Positions 8,186-17,372 of a stretch of DNA of 64,000 nucleotides are shown in pieces; position 1 is the stretch's first letter; the number at the start of each line of letters is the position of its first letter. The notes beneath the pieces were generated by a model. It was given only the letters and a program-made list of their open reading frames with translations. It did not search any database and had not been told where the DNA came from. Position numbers and translations under genes: made by a program. This DNA is from Mycobacterium conspicuum (GTDB lineage: Bacteria; Actinomycetota; Actinomycetes; Mycobacteriales; Mycobacteriaceae): NCBI RefSeq assembly GCF_010730195.1, contig NZ_AP022613.1, positions 5,146,001 to 5,210,000 of the forward strand, given 5' to 3'.

Positions 8186-8421
8186 CGTGACTCCCTGCTG
8201 ATCGTCCAGTCCTCGATCACGGTGTTCGCCAGCAGCGACTCCGCGATCTCGGCGAGCGCGGTGTCGTCGATGCTGTCGTCGACTTCAAGCTCAAACCTCT
8301 TGCCCTGCCGGACATCTGAGATTCCAGGGTGTCCGAGCCGCCCCAACGCACCGACAATCGCCTGGCCCTGCGGATCGAGAATCTCCGCTTTGGGCATCAC
8401 GTGCACGACCACCCGCGCCAC
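8182..8421 (-). CDS. purS: Phosphoribosylformylglycinamidine synthase subunit PurS
   Basis: 79 residues from the GTG at 8421. AGGAGG lies seven bases before this GTG but only one base before the ATG at 8427, so the GTG is preferred. The sequence VARVVVHVMPKAEILDPQGQ and KRFELEVDD is typical PurS. The small protein dimerises and bridges PurQ to small-type PurL in the FGAM synthase complex. It heads the purS-purQ operon, 72 bases from the divergent hydrolase gene. Confidence 0.95.
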   Translation of the reverse strand: MARVVVHVMPKAEILDPQGQAIVGALGRLGHPGISDVRQGKRFELEVDDSIDDTALAEIAESLLANTVIEDWTISRESR

Positions 8422-8493
8422 CGGCATTCCTCCTCAAATCGAGTTCGGCACCAACTTTACCGGCGACCCCCTCGGCGGGGCACAATCGTAGGC

Positions 8494-9132
8494 ATGCAAC
8501 TGACGCATTTCGGCCATTCCTGCCTACTGGCTGAGTTCGACGACACCCGCATTCTCTTCGACCCCGGCACCTTTGCTCACGGCTTCGAGGGCATCACCGG
8601 CTTGTCCGCCATTTTGGTCACGCACCAGCATCCCGATCATGTCGACCCCGCGCGTCTGCCGGCGCTCATCGAAGCCAATCCGCAGGCCGCCCTCTACACC
8701 GACTCGCAGACCGCGGCGCAACTGGACGCACCCTTCCAGGTGGTGCACGTCGGTGACGAGCTGTCAGTCGGCACGCTCACCATCCGGGCGCTCGGCGGGC
8801 GCCACGCCGTGATACACCCGGAAATCCCTGTGATAGAGAACCTTTCGTATCTGCTGGACGATGGTGATCATCGGGCCAGATTGATGCACCCCGGCGACGC
8901 GCTGTTCGTGCCCGACGAGCCGGTGGACGTGTTGGCCACCCCGGCATCGGCGCCGTGGATGCGAATCTCCGAGGCCGTCGACTATTTGCGGGCGGTCGCT
9001 CCGGCACGCGCGGTGCCCATCCATCAAGGCATCATCGCGCCCGACGCGCGTGGCATCTATTACGGCCGGCTCACCGAGATGACCAGCACCGATTTCCAGG
9101 TGCTGCCCGAAGAAGGCGCGGTCGCCTTCTAG
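8494..9132 (+). CDS. Metallo-beta-lactamase-fold metal-dependent hydrolase (UlaG-like)
   Basis: 212 residues from the ATG at 8494; the longer frame from 8329 runs through purS and is not used. The N-terminus MQLTHFGHSCLLAEFDDTRILFDPG and the metal motif THQHPDHVD are those of UPF0173/UlaG-like members. Further likely ligands are His in ALGGRHAVIH, His and Asp in LMHPGDALF, and His in IHQG. Substrate is unknown. It converges on the deacetylase-like gene, and a strong two-way terminator fills the gap. Confidence 0.88.
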   Translation: MQLTHFGHSCLLAEFDDTRILFDPGTFAHGFEGITGLSAILVTHQHPDHVDPARLPALIEANPQAALYTDSQTAAQLDAPFQVVHVGDELSVGTLTIRALGGRHAVIHPEIPVIENLSYLLDDGDHRARLMHPGDALFVPDEPVDVLATPASAPWMRISEAVDYLRAVAPARAVPIHQGIIAPDARGIYYGRLTEMTSTDFQVLPEEGAVAF

Positions 9133-9133
9133 A

Positions 9134-9193
9134 GCGAGCAGACGCAAAATCCCCCGCACGCTCGGCGCGTCGGGGGATCTTTTGTCTGCTCGC
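9134..9193. terminator. Bidirectional terminator, 60-base near-palindrome
   Basis: GCGAGCAGAC (9134-9143) pairs perfectly with GTCTGCTCGC (9184-9193). Inside, AAAATCCCCCG pairs with CGGGGGATCTTTT with one bulge. The A tract on the left and T tract on the right give a U run after the GC stem in both directions. It occupies the gap between two convergent genes, starting two bases after the hydrolase stop and ending six bases before the other stop. Confidence 0.85.
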
Positions 9194-9198
9194 GGTTG

Positions 9199-9903
9199 CT
9201 ACGCGGCGTCGAGGACGGCCCTGTCGGGCCGCCACTTGTACACCGTCGGCGTGCAACCGTGCAGCGCCGCCAGGTCGACGGCGTCCAGCATCGCCTGCAA
9301 CGGCCCCGGCTTGCGCAGTTGGCGGGCGGCTACAGCGACGCGCACCACGCCGCCGCGGCGGGCGATGCGCTCGGCGGACAGCACCACCATCCGGCACCAC
9401 CACGGCTCAGTCATAAAGCCTTCACCGATGCCCAGCACCCGGGCCCGCACGGTGGTGTTCCGGACCAAGTCGGTTACCCCGTGCAGATCAGCCACCAATC
9501 GAAAGCCGTTGCGCGGCAATGCCTTGACTACACCAGGCGACACCGCCCAGCCCGGAGCGGCGAACAGCCGGGTGCGCAACCCGAGGTGCTCGAGCACCCG
9601 GTCGGCGGCGGTCAGCCGCAGGTTTGCCTCGTGCGCGCGCAGCATCGCGAACTCACCGCGCCGCTTCTTGGTGGCCGCGGCGTCGTAGCCATGCAGGACG
9701 ATGCTGTCCCCACCCGCGCGCCGATCGGTCAGCCACTCCACGGTGCGCGGGTCGCGGTCGAGGCGGTAATCGCCACTGAGCCGAGGAGCCACCAGCAGCG
9801 ACACCGGCACCGAGCGGGCATCCATTTGCGCACAGAATGCATCGACGTCGGCCAGGGTCCGCTCCCCAATCCCCGAGACCGAGACGATCAATTTTCCAGA
9901 CAC
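9199..9903 (-). CDS. DUF2334 / polysaccharide deacetylase-fold protein
   Basis: 234 residues, close to the length of M. tuberculosis Rv0784, which lies in the same order. The NodB-like barrel is suggested by KLIVSVSGIGERTLADVDAF, VPVSLLVAPRL, GDSIVLHGYD and RLFAAPGWAVSPGVVKAL. The usual catalytic Asp-Asp of motif 1 is not evident, but HGYD could supply metal ligands. No signal peptide is seen. Function is inferred from fold only. Confidence 0.75.
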   Translation of the reverse strand: MSGKLIVSVSGIGERTLADVDAFCAQMDARSVPVSLLVAPRLSGDYRLDRDPRTVEWLTDRRAGGDSIVLHGYDAAATKKRRGEFAMLRAHEANLRLTAADRVLEHLGLRTRLFAAPGWAVSPGVVKALPRNGFRLVADLHGVTDLVRNTTVRARVLGIGEGFMTEPWWCRMVVLSAERIARRGGVVRVAVAARQLRKPGPLQAMLDAVDLAALHGCTPTVYKWRPDRAVLDAA

Positions 9904-10112
9904 GCTTGTAGTTTGCCGATCTCAGGTTTCCGGATGGTGAAGGACACGCAGACGCCAGGCGTATATACAGCGGTGCGAGAAGACTTTGAGGCCGTCGCGA
10001 CAACACGAATCGCGGCCGCTCAACGGGCATCGACGTAGTTAGCTGTGGGCGAAACTCGCCATGCTCGCGGAGAGCGAACCGATACCGTCGGCGCTTCGGT
10101 AACCGGTTCGAT

Positions 10113-11732
10113 ATGCTTAGCTCCACTATGGAGAAGGCCCGTACCACGGCGGCCGACGCCCCGCGACCCGTCGCCCCTATCGGGCAGGTTGGCGCCCCGG
10201 AACGGGTTTATCCCGACAAAATCGACGCCCACCTTTTGCGCATCTCCGGCGTTTGCATCCTGGCCACGGTGATGTTGATCATCGACGTCACCGTTGTCAG
10301 CGTCGCCCAGCGCACGTTCATCGCCGAATTCGGCTCCAGCCAAGCCATCGTCGCGTGGACGATGACGGGCTACACGCTGGCCCTGGCGACCGTCATCCCA
10401 CTCACCGGCTGGGCGGCCGACCGGTTCGGCACCAAACGGCTGTTCATGGGTACGGTTGTCGCGTTTGCGCTGAGCTCGGTGTTGTGCGCCGTGGCGTCAA
10501 CCATATTGCAGCTCATCGTGTTTCGGGTTATTCAAGGTGTGGCCGGCGGAATGCTGTTGCCGCTGGGTTTCATGATCATGACCCGCGAGGCCGGACCCGG
10601 CCGGCTCGGGCGCCTCATGTCGATCATGAGCATTCCCATGCTGCTTGCCCCGATCGCCGGTCCGATCCTGGGCGGCTGGCTGATCGCCACCTCCAGCTGG
10701 CGATGGATATTTCTGATCAACCTGCCGATCGGGATCGTCACCGCGATCCTCGCGGCCATCGTGTTTCCACGGGATCACCCGGCCCGCTCGGAGACCTTCG
10801 ACGTGCTTGGCGGCCTGCTGCTCTCCCCCGGGCTGGCCACGTTCCTGTTCGCCGTGTCGTCGATTCCGCGCTTCGGGACGGTGGCCGACCGCCACGTGTT
10901 GATACCGGCAGCCATCGGGTTGACGCTGATCGCTGGGTTCGTCATGCACGCGTGGCACCGCGATCACCCCCTCATCGATCTGCGGCTGTTCCAGAACCGG
11001 GTGATCACTCAGGCCAACGTGACGATGCTGGTTTTCGCCACGGCATTTTTCGGCGCCGGGCTGCTGGTGCCGAGCTACTTCCAGCAGGCACTGCACCACA
11101 CGCCGATGCAGGCCGGGGTGCACATGATCCCCCAGGGGCTCGGAGCGATGCTGACCATGCGCCTGACCGGACCGCTGGTCGACAAACAGGGACCGGGCAA
11201 GATCGTGCTGGTCGGCATCGCGCTGATGACTGCCGGCCTGGGCACCTTCGCCTTCGGCGTGGCCAGGCAGGCGCACTACGTGCCCACGCAGTTGATCGGG
11301 CTGGCGATCATGGGTCTGGGTATGGGCTGCACCATGATGCCGCTCTCGGTCGCCTCCGTGCAGGCGCTGGCGCCGCACCAAATCGCGCGAGGCACGACGC
11401 TGATGAGCGTGACCCATCAGGTGGGCGGCTCGATGGGAACCGCGCTGATGTCGATGATCCTGACCAACCAGTTCAACCGAAGCGAAAACATCTCAGCGGC
11501 AAGGGCACTTGCAACGCTGCAACAAAACGCCGCCGCCAGAGGCGTGCCGGTCAACCCGGCGGCGATCCCGCGACAAACCCTGTCCCCCGACTTCGCCGAG
11601 CATCTGCTGCACGATCTTTCGCGCGCCTATACCGCCGTGTTCGTCTTGGCCGTCGCCTTGATCGCGCTCACCGTGATCCCGGCGTCTTTCCTGCCGAAGA
11701 AACCCGCCAGTCAGACCGTCGGCGAGCCGTAG
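10113..11732 (+). CDS. emrB: MFS drug exporter of the DHA2 (EmrB/QacA) family
   Basis: 539 residues with about 14 hydrophobic segments, the DHA2 number. The hallmark after the second segment, GWAADRFGTKRLFMGTVVAF, matches the MFS motif A. Motif C-like LAPIAGPILGGWLIATSSWRWIFLINLPIG is also present. Length and place match Rv0783c (emrB). A second ATG five codons in is an alternative start. It likely exports hydrophobic compounds by proton antiport. The 3' end overlaps the convergent ptrB gene by 22 bases. A gap of 209 bases separates it from the divergent deacetylase-like gene. Confidence 0.92.
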   Translation: MLSSTMEKARTTAADAPRPVAPIGQVGAPERVYPDKIDAHLLRISGVCILATVMLIIDVTVVSVAQRTFIAEFGSSQAIVAWTMTGYTLALATVIPLTGWAADRFGTKRLFMGTVVAFALSSVLCAVASTILQLIVFRVIQGVAGGMLLPLGFMIMTREAGPGRLGRLMSIMSIPMLLAPIAGPILGGWLIATSSWRWIFLINLPIGIVTAILAAIVFPRDHPARSETFDVLGGLLLSPGLATFLFAVSSIPRFGTVADRHVLIPAAIGLTLIAGFVMHAWHRDHPLIDLRLFQNRVITQANVTMLVFATAFFGAGLLVPSYFQQALHHTPMQAGVHMIPQGLGAMLTMRLTGPLVDKQGPGKIVLVGIALMTAGLGTFAFGVARQAHYVPTQLIGLAIMGLGMGCTMMPLSVASVQALAPHQIARGTTLMSVTHQVGGSMGTALMSMILTNQFNRSENISAARALATLQQNAAARGVPVNPAAIPRQTLSPDFAEHLLHDLSRAYTAVFVLAVALIALTVIPASFLPKKPASQTVGEP

Positions 11733-13831
11733 CGCTCGCCATCGGCCGCGGCCAGCACCCAGGCGTATTGGTATGCGGTTTCCTGCCAGGCTTTGTAGCG
11801 ACCGCTGACGCCACCGTGGCCGGCGGCCATTTGCGTCTTGAGCAGCACCGGATTTTCGTCGGTCTTGATGTGCCGCAGCGCCGCGACCCACTTCGCCGGC
11901 TCGACGTAGTAGACCCTGGTGTCGTTCAGAGACGTCATGGCCAGAATGGCCGGGTAGTGTTTGGCCTCGACGTTTTCGTAGGGCGAGTACGACTTCATGT
12001 ACGAGTAGACATCGCTGTCGCTCAACGGGTTTCCCCATTCCTCCCACTCGGTGACGGTCAACGGCAGCGAGGGATCCAGGATGGTGGTCAGCGGATCGAC
12101 GAAGGGCACTTGTGCCAGCACGCCGGCGAAAAGCTCGGGCGCCATGTTGGCCACCGCCCCCACCAACAAGCCCCCGGCGCTACCGCCGTAGGCCACCAAT
12201 CCTTGCGGACGGGTCAGACCGGTATCCACCAGATGCCTTGCCACCGCAACAAAGTCGGTGAAGGTGTTCTTCTTCTCCAGCAGCTTGCCATGCTCGTACC
12301 ACAACCGGCCCATCTCACCGCCACCGCGGACATGGGCGATGACGAACACCATGCCACGATCCAGCAGCGACAATCGCGCGATGGAAAAGCCTGGATCGGT
12401 GCAGATCTCATAGGCGCCGTAGCCGTAAAGTAATGCCGGAGCCGGGAATTCGATGCCAGCGCGGTGCACGAACGACAACGGGACAAGGGTGCCGTCGTCG
12501 GCGCGGGCCCAGTCCCGGTGCTCAACGTAGTCTTCGGGCCGATAGTCGCCGAGTACGGGTTGCTCACGCAGCAGCGTACGCTCGCCGGTGGCCAAATCGA
12601 GGTCGTAGACCCGCGGCGGGATGACGAAAGACCCAGCCCGGATCCGCAGTTTGGGCGAGTCCCAACTCGGGTTGGCACTCAGGCCCGAGGACATCAGCTC
12701 GGAATCGAACGAGATCTCCCCGGGCTCACCGTAATTGCCGCCAGAGTCGATGGGCCACAACTGAATCCGCGGCAGCGCCTCGCGTCGGTAGCTGACCACC
12801 AGATGACGGGCAAAGGCATCCACGAAGTCCAAGCGCACGTCATCGCGGTGGGCGATCAGGGTACGTTGCTGTGTCGGATCACTGACCGGCGCCTCGACAA
12901 GCGTGAAATTCACCGCGCCGTCGTTGTGCAGGATCAGGAAGCGGTCTTCGCCGCCGAGCACCGCGTGCTCCACCGAGTACTCGACGCCCTCGCGCCGTGG
13001 CAGCACGACGGTGAATTGCGCTGCCGGGTCGGACGCGTCGGCGTAGCGGAGCTCGGACGTGATTGCCGATCCCGATGCGATGACGACGTAGGCCTCGCTT
13101 CGGGTGAGCCCGACGCCGAGCCAGTAGCGTTCGTCGGCCTCGTGGTAGACCAGCTCGGACGCCTGGCCCGAGCCGAGCCGGTAGCGCCAGACCTTGTCGG
13201 GTCGACGCGCCTCGTCCAGGGTGGTGTAGTACACGGTGCGGTTGTCGGCGGCCCAGGTCACTCCGGCCGCGACCGGCGTGATCTCGTCCGCGAAGAGCTC
13301 TCCGGTGCGTAAGTCTTTGAACCGCATCGTGTATCGCTCGTCGCCGAGGGTGTCGACGGAATACGCCAGCAGGTGGCCGTCCAGGCTGACCAGGCTGGCG
13401 CCCAGCGCAAAAAAGTCATGCCCTTCTGCCTCGACGTTCGAGTCGAGCAGGATCTGCTCGTCGGGTATTTCGGTCTCTTCGTCCAAGACCGGCGGATTCC
13501 AGTCGTCGGGATCCTTGACCGGGCAACGGCATTGGACGCGGTACTGCTTACCCTCAAAGGTGCGGGCGTAGTACCACCAGTCGCCCTGCCGAACCGGCAC
13601 CGAGAGGTCGGTTTCCTTGGTGCGCGCCTTGATCTCGTCGAAGATGCTCTGCCGCAACGGTTCCAGATGAGCGGTCGTTTGGTCGGCGTACTCGTTCTCG
13701 GCCTCGAGGTGGGCGATGACTTCGGGACTTTCCTTGTCTCGCAGCCATTTGTAGGGGTCGACGAAGACGTCGCCGTGATATTCGCGCCGAGTGTCGATGC
13801 GCTTGGCCACCGGCGGCACCGCGCCGGTCAT
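11711..13831 (-). CDS. ptrB: Oligopeptidase B (prolyl oligopeptidase family S9A)
   Basis: 706 residues, intact. The N-terminal beta-propeller covers about residues 70-420 and the alpha/beta hydrolase domain the remainder. The triad is Ser551 (GGSAGG), Asp637 (LNDTRV) and His672 (GHGG). YGAYEICTDPGF and RGGGEMGRLWYEHGKL are typical of oligopeptidase B, which cuts short peptides after Arg or Lys in the cytoplasm. As I recall, M. tuberculosis H37Rv carries this gene split into two frames; here it is one frame. Its start overlaps the purC stop by four bases (ATGA). Confidence 0.95.
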   Translation of the reverse strand: MTGAVPPVAKRIDTRREYHGDVFVDPYKWLRDKESPEVIAHLEAENEYADQTTAHLEPLRQSIFDEIKARTKETDLSVPVRQGDWWYYARTFEGKQYRVQCRCPVKDPDDWNPPVLDEETEIPDEQILLDSNVEAEGHDFFALGASLVSLDGHLLAYSVDTLGDERYTMRFKDLRTGELFADEITPVAAGVTWAADNRTVYYTTLDEARRPDKVWRYRLGSGQASELVYHEADERYWLGVGLTRSEAYVVIASGSAITSELRYADASDPAAQFTVVLPRREGVEYSVEHAVLGGEDRFLILHNDGAVNFTLVEAPVSDPTQQRTLIAHRDDVRLDFVDAFARHLVVSYRREALPRIQLWPIDSGGNYGEPGEISFDSELMSSGLSANPSWDSPKLRIRAGSFVIPPRVYDLDLATGERTLLREQPVLGDYRPEDYVEHRDWARADDGTLVPLSFVHRAGIEFPAPALLYGYGAYEICTDPGFSIARLSLLDRGMVFVIAHVRGGGEMGRLWYEHGKLLEKKNTFTDFVAVARHLVDTGLTRPQGLVAYGGSAGGLLVGAVANMAPELFAGVLAQVPFVDPLTTILDPSLPLTVTEWEEWGNPLSDSDVYSYMKSYSPYENVEAKHYPAILAMTSLNDTRVYYVEPAKWVAALRHIKTDENPVLLKTQMAAGHGGVSGRYKAWQETAYQYAWVLAAADGERYGSPTV

Positions 13832-14721
13832 GCGCCCGGACCGATCCAGTCACTGAAGCTCAGGCCGGAAATCCGTTCGTAGGCATCGATGTAACGACCA
13901 CGGGTGGCGTCGATGATGTCGTCGGGTAGTGGCGGCGGCGGCGCGGTACCCCCGCGGTCCCAACCGGAGGCGGGGCTGGTGAGCCAATTGCGCACGAACT
14001 GCTTGTCGAAGCTGGTCTGCACCACACCGGGCCGGTATTCGTCGGCCGGCCAGTAGCGCGACGAATCCGGTGTGAAGATCTCGTCGGCCAACAGCACGTT
14101 CCCGTCCGGGTCAAGGCCGAATTCGAACTTGGTGTCGGCCACGATGATTCCCTTGCGCAGTGCATGATCGGCGGCCTGGACATAAATCTGCAGCGTGCGG
14201 TCGCGCAGCTGGTTGGCGTGGATCCCGCCGACCAACTCGATTACCCGCGCGAACGAAATGTTTTCGTCATGGTCTCCCAGCGCGGCTTTGGTCGCCGGAG
14301 TGAACAACGGCGTGGCGAACTTGCTGGCCTCCACCAGCCCCGGCGGCAACGGGATGCCGCACACCTTTCCGGTGGCCTGGTAGTCCAGCAGTCCCGAACC
14401 GGTCAGATACCCGCGGGCCACACATTCCACCGGGAACATCTCCAGTTGCCGAACCACCAGCGCGCGACCCAGGACATCGTCCGGAATTCGAGGGTCGTCG
14501 GGCGGGCCGGCCAGGTGGTTGGGCGCATCGACGAGGCCGAAGAAAAAGACGCTCATCGCGGTCAGGATGCGGCCCTTGTCCGGGATAATGCTGTCCAGGA
14601 CGTAGTCGTAGGCCGAGATGCGGTCGGAGGCCACCAGCAGCAGGTGCTGGTCGTCGACGCGGTAAATCTCGCGGACCTTGCCGCTGGCCAAATGCTGGTA
14701 GTCGGACAATGCGGGGCGCAT
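13828..14721 (-). CDS. purC: Phosphoribosylaminoimidazole-succinocarboxamide synthase (SAICAR synthetase)
   Basis: 297 residues, standard length. PurC joins CAIR and aspartate using ATP in purine synthesis. The N-terminus (ALSDYQHLASGKVREIYRVDDQHLLLVASDRISAYD) and the motifs VECVARGYLTGSG, LVEASKFATPLF, LIVADTKFEFGLDPDG and DEIFTPDSSRYW are diagnostic. The stop overlaps the ptrB start (ATGA), so ptrB is probably translated from the purC message. The facing plus-strand gene starts 52 bases away. Confidence 0.97.
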   Translation of the reverse strand: MRPALSDYQHLASGKVREIYRVDDQHLLLVASDRISAYDYVLDSIIPDKGRILTAMSVFFFGLVDAPNHLAGPPDDPRIPDDVLGRALVVRQLEMFPVECVARGYLTGSGLLDYQATGKVCGIPLPPGLVEASKFATPLFTPATKAALGDHDENISFARVIELVGGIHANQLRDRTLQIYVQAADHALRKGIIVADTKFEFGLDPDGNVLLADEIFTPDSSRYWPADEYRPGVVQTSFDKQFVRNWLTSPASGWDRGGTAPPPPLPDDIIDATRGRYIDAYERISGLSFSDWIGPGA

Positions 14722-14772
14722 CGGGTCAGCCTATCCGGCAAGCGCACGGCAAAGTGTGCTGGTATCGGTGCC

Positions 14773-15387
14773 ATGAGGTTCATGCCGTACTCCACCAAAC
14801 CGCTGCGACTGTTCGCGCAATTGATGAGCGATATCACCGTCGCGGTGTGGACGACGATCTGGGTGTTCGTCGGTCTCGCCGTCTACAGCGCCATCTCGAC
14901 GATCGCCGACGCCGGCCGGCAAGTGGAAAGCGGTTCGAAGGGCGTCGCCGACAACCTGGCATCGGCAGGCCATGGCGCACAGCACATTCCGCTGCTGGGC
15001 GACGCAGTCAGCAAGCCCTTGACGGCCGCCAGCGCGGCCGCCCTGGACATCGCGGGCGCCGGTCATGACCTGGACACCACGGCGAGCTGGCTCGCGGTGC
15101 TGCTGGCGATGGCCGTCGCCGCGGTGCCGATTCTGGTGGCGGTGGTGCCATGGCTGTTTTTGCGATTGCGGTTCTTCCGGCGGAAGTGGGTGGTGACCGC
15201 CCTGGCCGCCACCGCCGCGGGTCAGCAATTGCTCGCCTTGCGGGCGTTGACGAACCGGTCGCCGGCCAAGCTGGCCGCGATCAGCCCGGACCCGGTCGGC
15301 GCCTGGCGGCGCGAGGATCTTCTCACCATCGGGGCGTTGGCCGCCCTCGAACTGCGGGCCGCCGGGATCCGGGTGCCCGCGCGCTAA
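14773..15387 (+). CDS. Conserved mycobacterial membrane protein (Rv0779c-like)
   Basis: 204 residues from the ATG at 14773; the frame is open upstream inside antisense purC but is noise there. One membrane segment is at about residues 20-40 (SDITVAVWTTIWVFVGLAVYSAIS) and a pair at about 100-130 (WLAVLLAMAVAAVPILVAVVPWLFLRLRFF). Ala/Gly-rich helical segments lie between. Position between purC and the purB-cyp126 group matches Rv0779c. No function is known. It ends with a four-base overlap with the convergent methyltransferase gene. Confidence 0.82.
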   Translation: MRFMPYSTKPLRLFAQLMSDITVAVWTTIWVFVGLAVYSAISTIADAGRQVESGSKGVADNLASAGHGAQHIPLLGDAVSKPLTAASAAALDIAGAGHDLDTTASWLAVLLAMAVAAVPILVAVVPWLFLRLRFFRRKWVVTALAATAAGQQLLALRALTNRSPAKLAAISPDPVGAWRREDLLTIGALAALELRAAGIRVPAR

Positions 15388-16142
15388 CGGGCGATGCGAT
15401 CGGCGCGCCAACACCACGTCCGCATGGGGATCTCGACGCTGTCGGCACCGGGGAATCGCTCCTTTAAGGCAACGCGCGCTTCGGCGAGCGCTCGTGCACG
15501 GTCACCGGGAGACGCAACGATGGCCCTGCTGTAGGTGCCGAGCATCGCGACGGCGTCTGCGACGGTCATGGTCTTGGTGAAAAGGAACACCTCGCGCGCG
15601 ACGTTGGCGAAGATCTGCGGGTCGGGGAGATCGAAGTGCAGCCGCCGACGGAAGCGGTCAGCTAGTTGCGCGTCAACGTTGTCGCCCCCGGGCAGCCGGT
15701 CGAGGTTGCGCACCCAATCCACCTCGCGGTCGCGGCTCGTCCAGAGCAGGCCGAACCGACCGCCGTCGCGCACGACCCGACCGATTTCGGGAACGGCCAC
15801 TTCGGGATCCATCCAGTGCCACGCCGAGGAGACGAACACCGCGTCCGCGACGGCGTCGGGAAGCGGGATCGACTCGCCGCGCCCCTCGACGACGCGCACT
15901 TCCGGCGATCGGGCCGTCAGCACGCTGCGCATCCGTGCGTCGGGTTCGACGGCGATGACCTGGGGCACCCTGCCCACCAGGGTGCGGGTGAACAGCCCGG
16001 TGCCCGCCCCGACGTCGACGGCCACCTGACAATCGGTTGGTACCAGCCAGTCCACCGCCTGCCGCGGGGGCTGCGGGCGCAGTTGGTCGTAGTCCTCGGC
16101 GATGGACCCAAAGGACATCGCGCGTTCTTGCCGATCGGTCAC
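15384..16142 (-). CDS. SAM-dependent methyltransferase (class I)
   Basis: 252 residues from a GTG at 16142; the open frame extends to 16244 but the extra N-terminus is not family-like. Motif I is VAVDVGAGTGLFTR at about residue 50. VIAVEPDARMRSVL supplies the acidic residue for the ribose. The post-motif FVSSAWHWMDPEVAVPEIGRVVRDGGRFGLLW is typical of the UbiE/Methyltransf_11 group. Substrate is unknown. ATG 16118 is the alternative start. Confidence 0.82.
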   Translation of the reverse strand: MTDRQERAMSFGSIAEDYDQLRPQPPRQAVDWLVPTDCQVAVDVGAGTGLFTRTLVGRVPQVIAVEPDARMRSVLTARSPEVRVVEGRGESIPLPDAVADAVFVSSAWHWMDPEVAVPEIGRVVRDGGRFGLLWTSRDREVDWVRNLDRLPGGDNVDAQLADRFRRRLHFDLPDPQIFANVAREVFLFTKTMTVADAVAMLGTYSRAIVASPGDRARALAEARVALKERFPGADSVEIPMRTWCWRADRIAR

Positions 16143-16374
16143 TCCGCCACGGTAGGCCGACAGGCTGTGCGTCGGCGCATACTTTGGTCGAGAGGACTGC
16201 ATCATGCAAGTTTCCAAGCGCGCGCTGGCACCAACCGGATTCACCCGGATGCTGTTCCGAGCCCCGATCTACCTATATCGGGCCGGCCTCGGGACGAAGG
16301 TGCAGAGATCTTCGTCGGATACTCGTCCCTGTTCGCACGTAGCCATTGGCAACTAGCCACCCCGGCATATCAAG

Positions 16375-17367
16375 CTATGCGCGCGCGTTGCCTGCGAGCG
16401 CATGCCACACTCGCAGCAGCCCGGCGGCGACCACAATCAGCCACGCCGCCAACGCATCCCAGAAGAAGACCAGTGAAACCGTGATCATCGACGGCCGGCT
16501 CAACTCGGCCGCCATCGCGTAGCTGGCCACCGAGTACATGCCCAGCGGGAACACCAACGCCCACCAGACGCCGGCGAAATGCAACCTTTCGGGCCCTCGG
16601 CTGATCCGCAGCAACCCGAAGTAGATCAGCGGCGGTATCCACAACGTGGCCAGCACCCAGGCCACGACGGTGACCACCAGCACCGCACGCCCGAGCCAGC
16701 CGGCGGCCATGCCGTGGATCTTGTCGCCGGCCAGCGTCGCTATTGCCAGGCCGCCCATCAAGATCCAGGTATCGGGCTCGAACCCGGCGAAGCTTTGCCG
16801 CGCAGCCAGTGTGCGCCACACGATCAGCCAGGTCATCAGACCGTAGAGGCACAGCGCCGCCAACCACAGTGGCACGGCCACCGCGAGCAACCAACGCTCG
16901 GAGGTCAGATGGGCGATCCTGATGGCCACGATCGCCAGGCCGGAAGTGCCGACACTGGCCAATTCCCAAGCACCGTGCGCGCTGTCGCGCAACTGCGACC
17001 AACGACGCGCCGCCATGTCGCGGGCGGTGAACCCCATCAGCACCCCCCAGGACAACAGGGCGACCACGCCGAGGGCCACCACCACGATGCGCGGGGTTGC
17101 CAACCCGCTGTCCAGCACGGCGCACGCGGCAGCGAAGGTGAACAATCGAATCGTCGTGTCAGGATCCGCCAGATCCCACCTGCTGGCCGCCCCGGTCAGG
17201 ACGACCAGCGCGACCAGAACCAGGAGGCCCGCCGCGGCGAGACCGGCTAGCAGCTCGCTGATTTCGGCGTAATGATGCCTTTCCGCGGCGATCGACAAGA
17301 TTCCGGTCGCCATCACCGCGGCGAACACATCGGGTGAGGGTTCGATGTCGGCGAGCCGGATCCTCAC
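16375..17367 (-). CDS. TDT / SLAC1-family anion or dicarboxylate transporter (TehA-like)
   Basis: 330 residues from the GTG at 17367, which sits five bases after the cyp126 stop. A longer frame to 17526 would overlap cyp126 and reads as Arg/Pro noise. IEPSPDVFAAVMATGILSIAA is the classic first segment of the TehA/SLAC1/MAE1 family, and about ten hydrophobic segments follow. WWALVFPLGMYSVASYAMA is the conserved eighth-to-ninth segment signature. Family members pass small anions, dicarboxylates or tellurite-related species. It is the last gene of the purB-cyp126 transcription unit. Confidence 0.85.
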   Translation of the reverse strand: MRIRLADIEPSPDVFAAVMATGILSIAAERHHYAEISELLAGLAAAGLLVLVALVVLTGAASRWDLADPDTTIRLFTFAAACAVLDSGLATPRIVVVALGVVALLSWGVLMGFTARDMAARRWSQLRDSAHGAWELASVGTSGLAIVAIRIAHLTSERWLLAVAVPLWLAALCLYGLMTWLIVWRTLAARQSFAGFEPDTWILMGGLAIATLAGDKIHGMAAGWLGRAVLVVTVVAWVLATLWIPPLIYFGLLRISRGPERLHFAGVWWALVFPLGMYSVASYAMAAELSRPSMITVSLVFFWDALAAWLIVVAAGLLRVWHALAGNARA

Positions 17368-17372
17368 TGGCC

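Noticed and set aside
10253..12433. Long open frame of 726 codons on the plus strand across emrB and antisense ptrB
   Set aside because: Arg/Pro/His-rich translation typical of high-GC shadow frames; both real genes have full family motifs.
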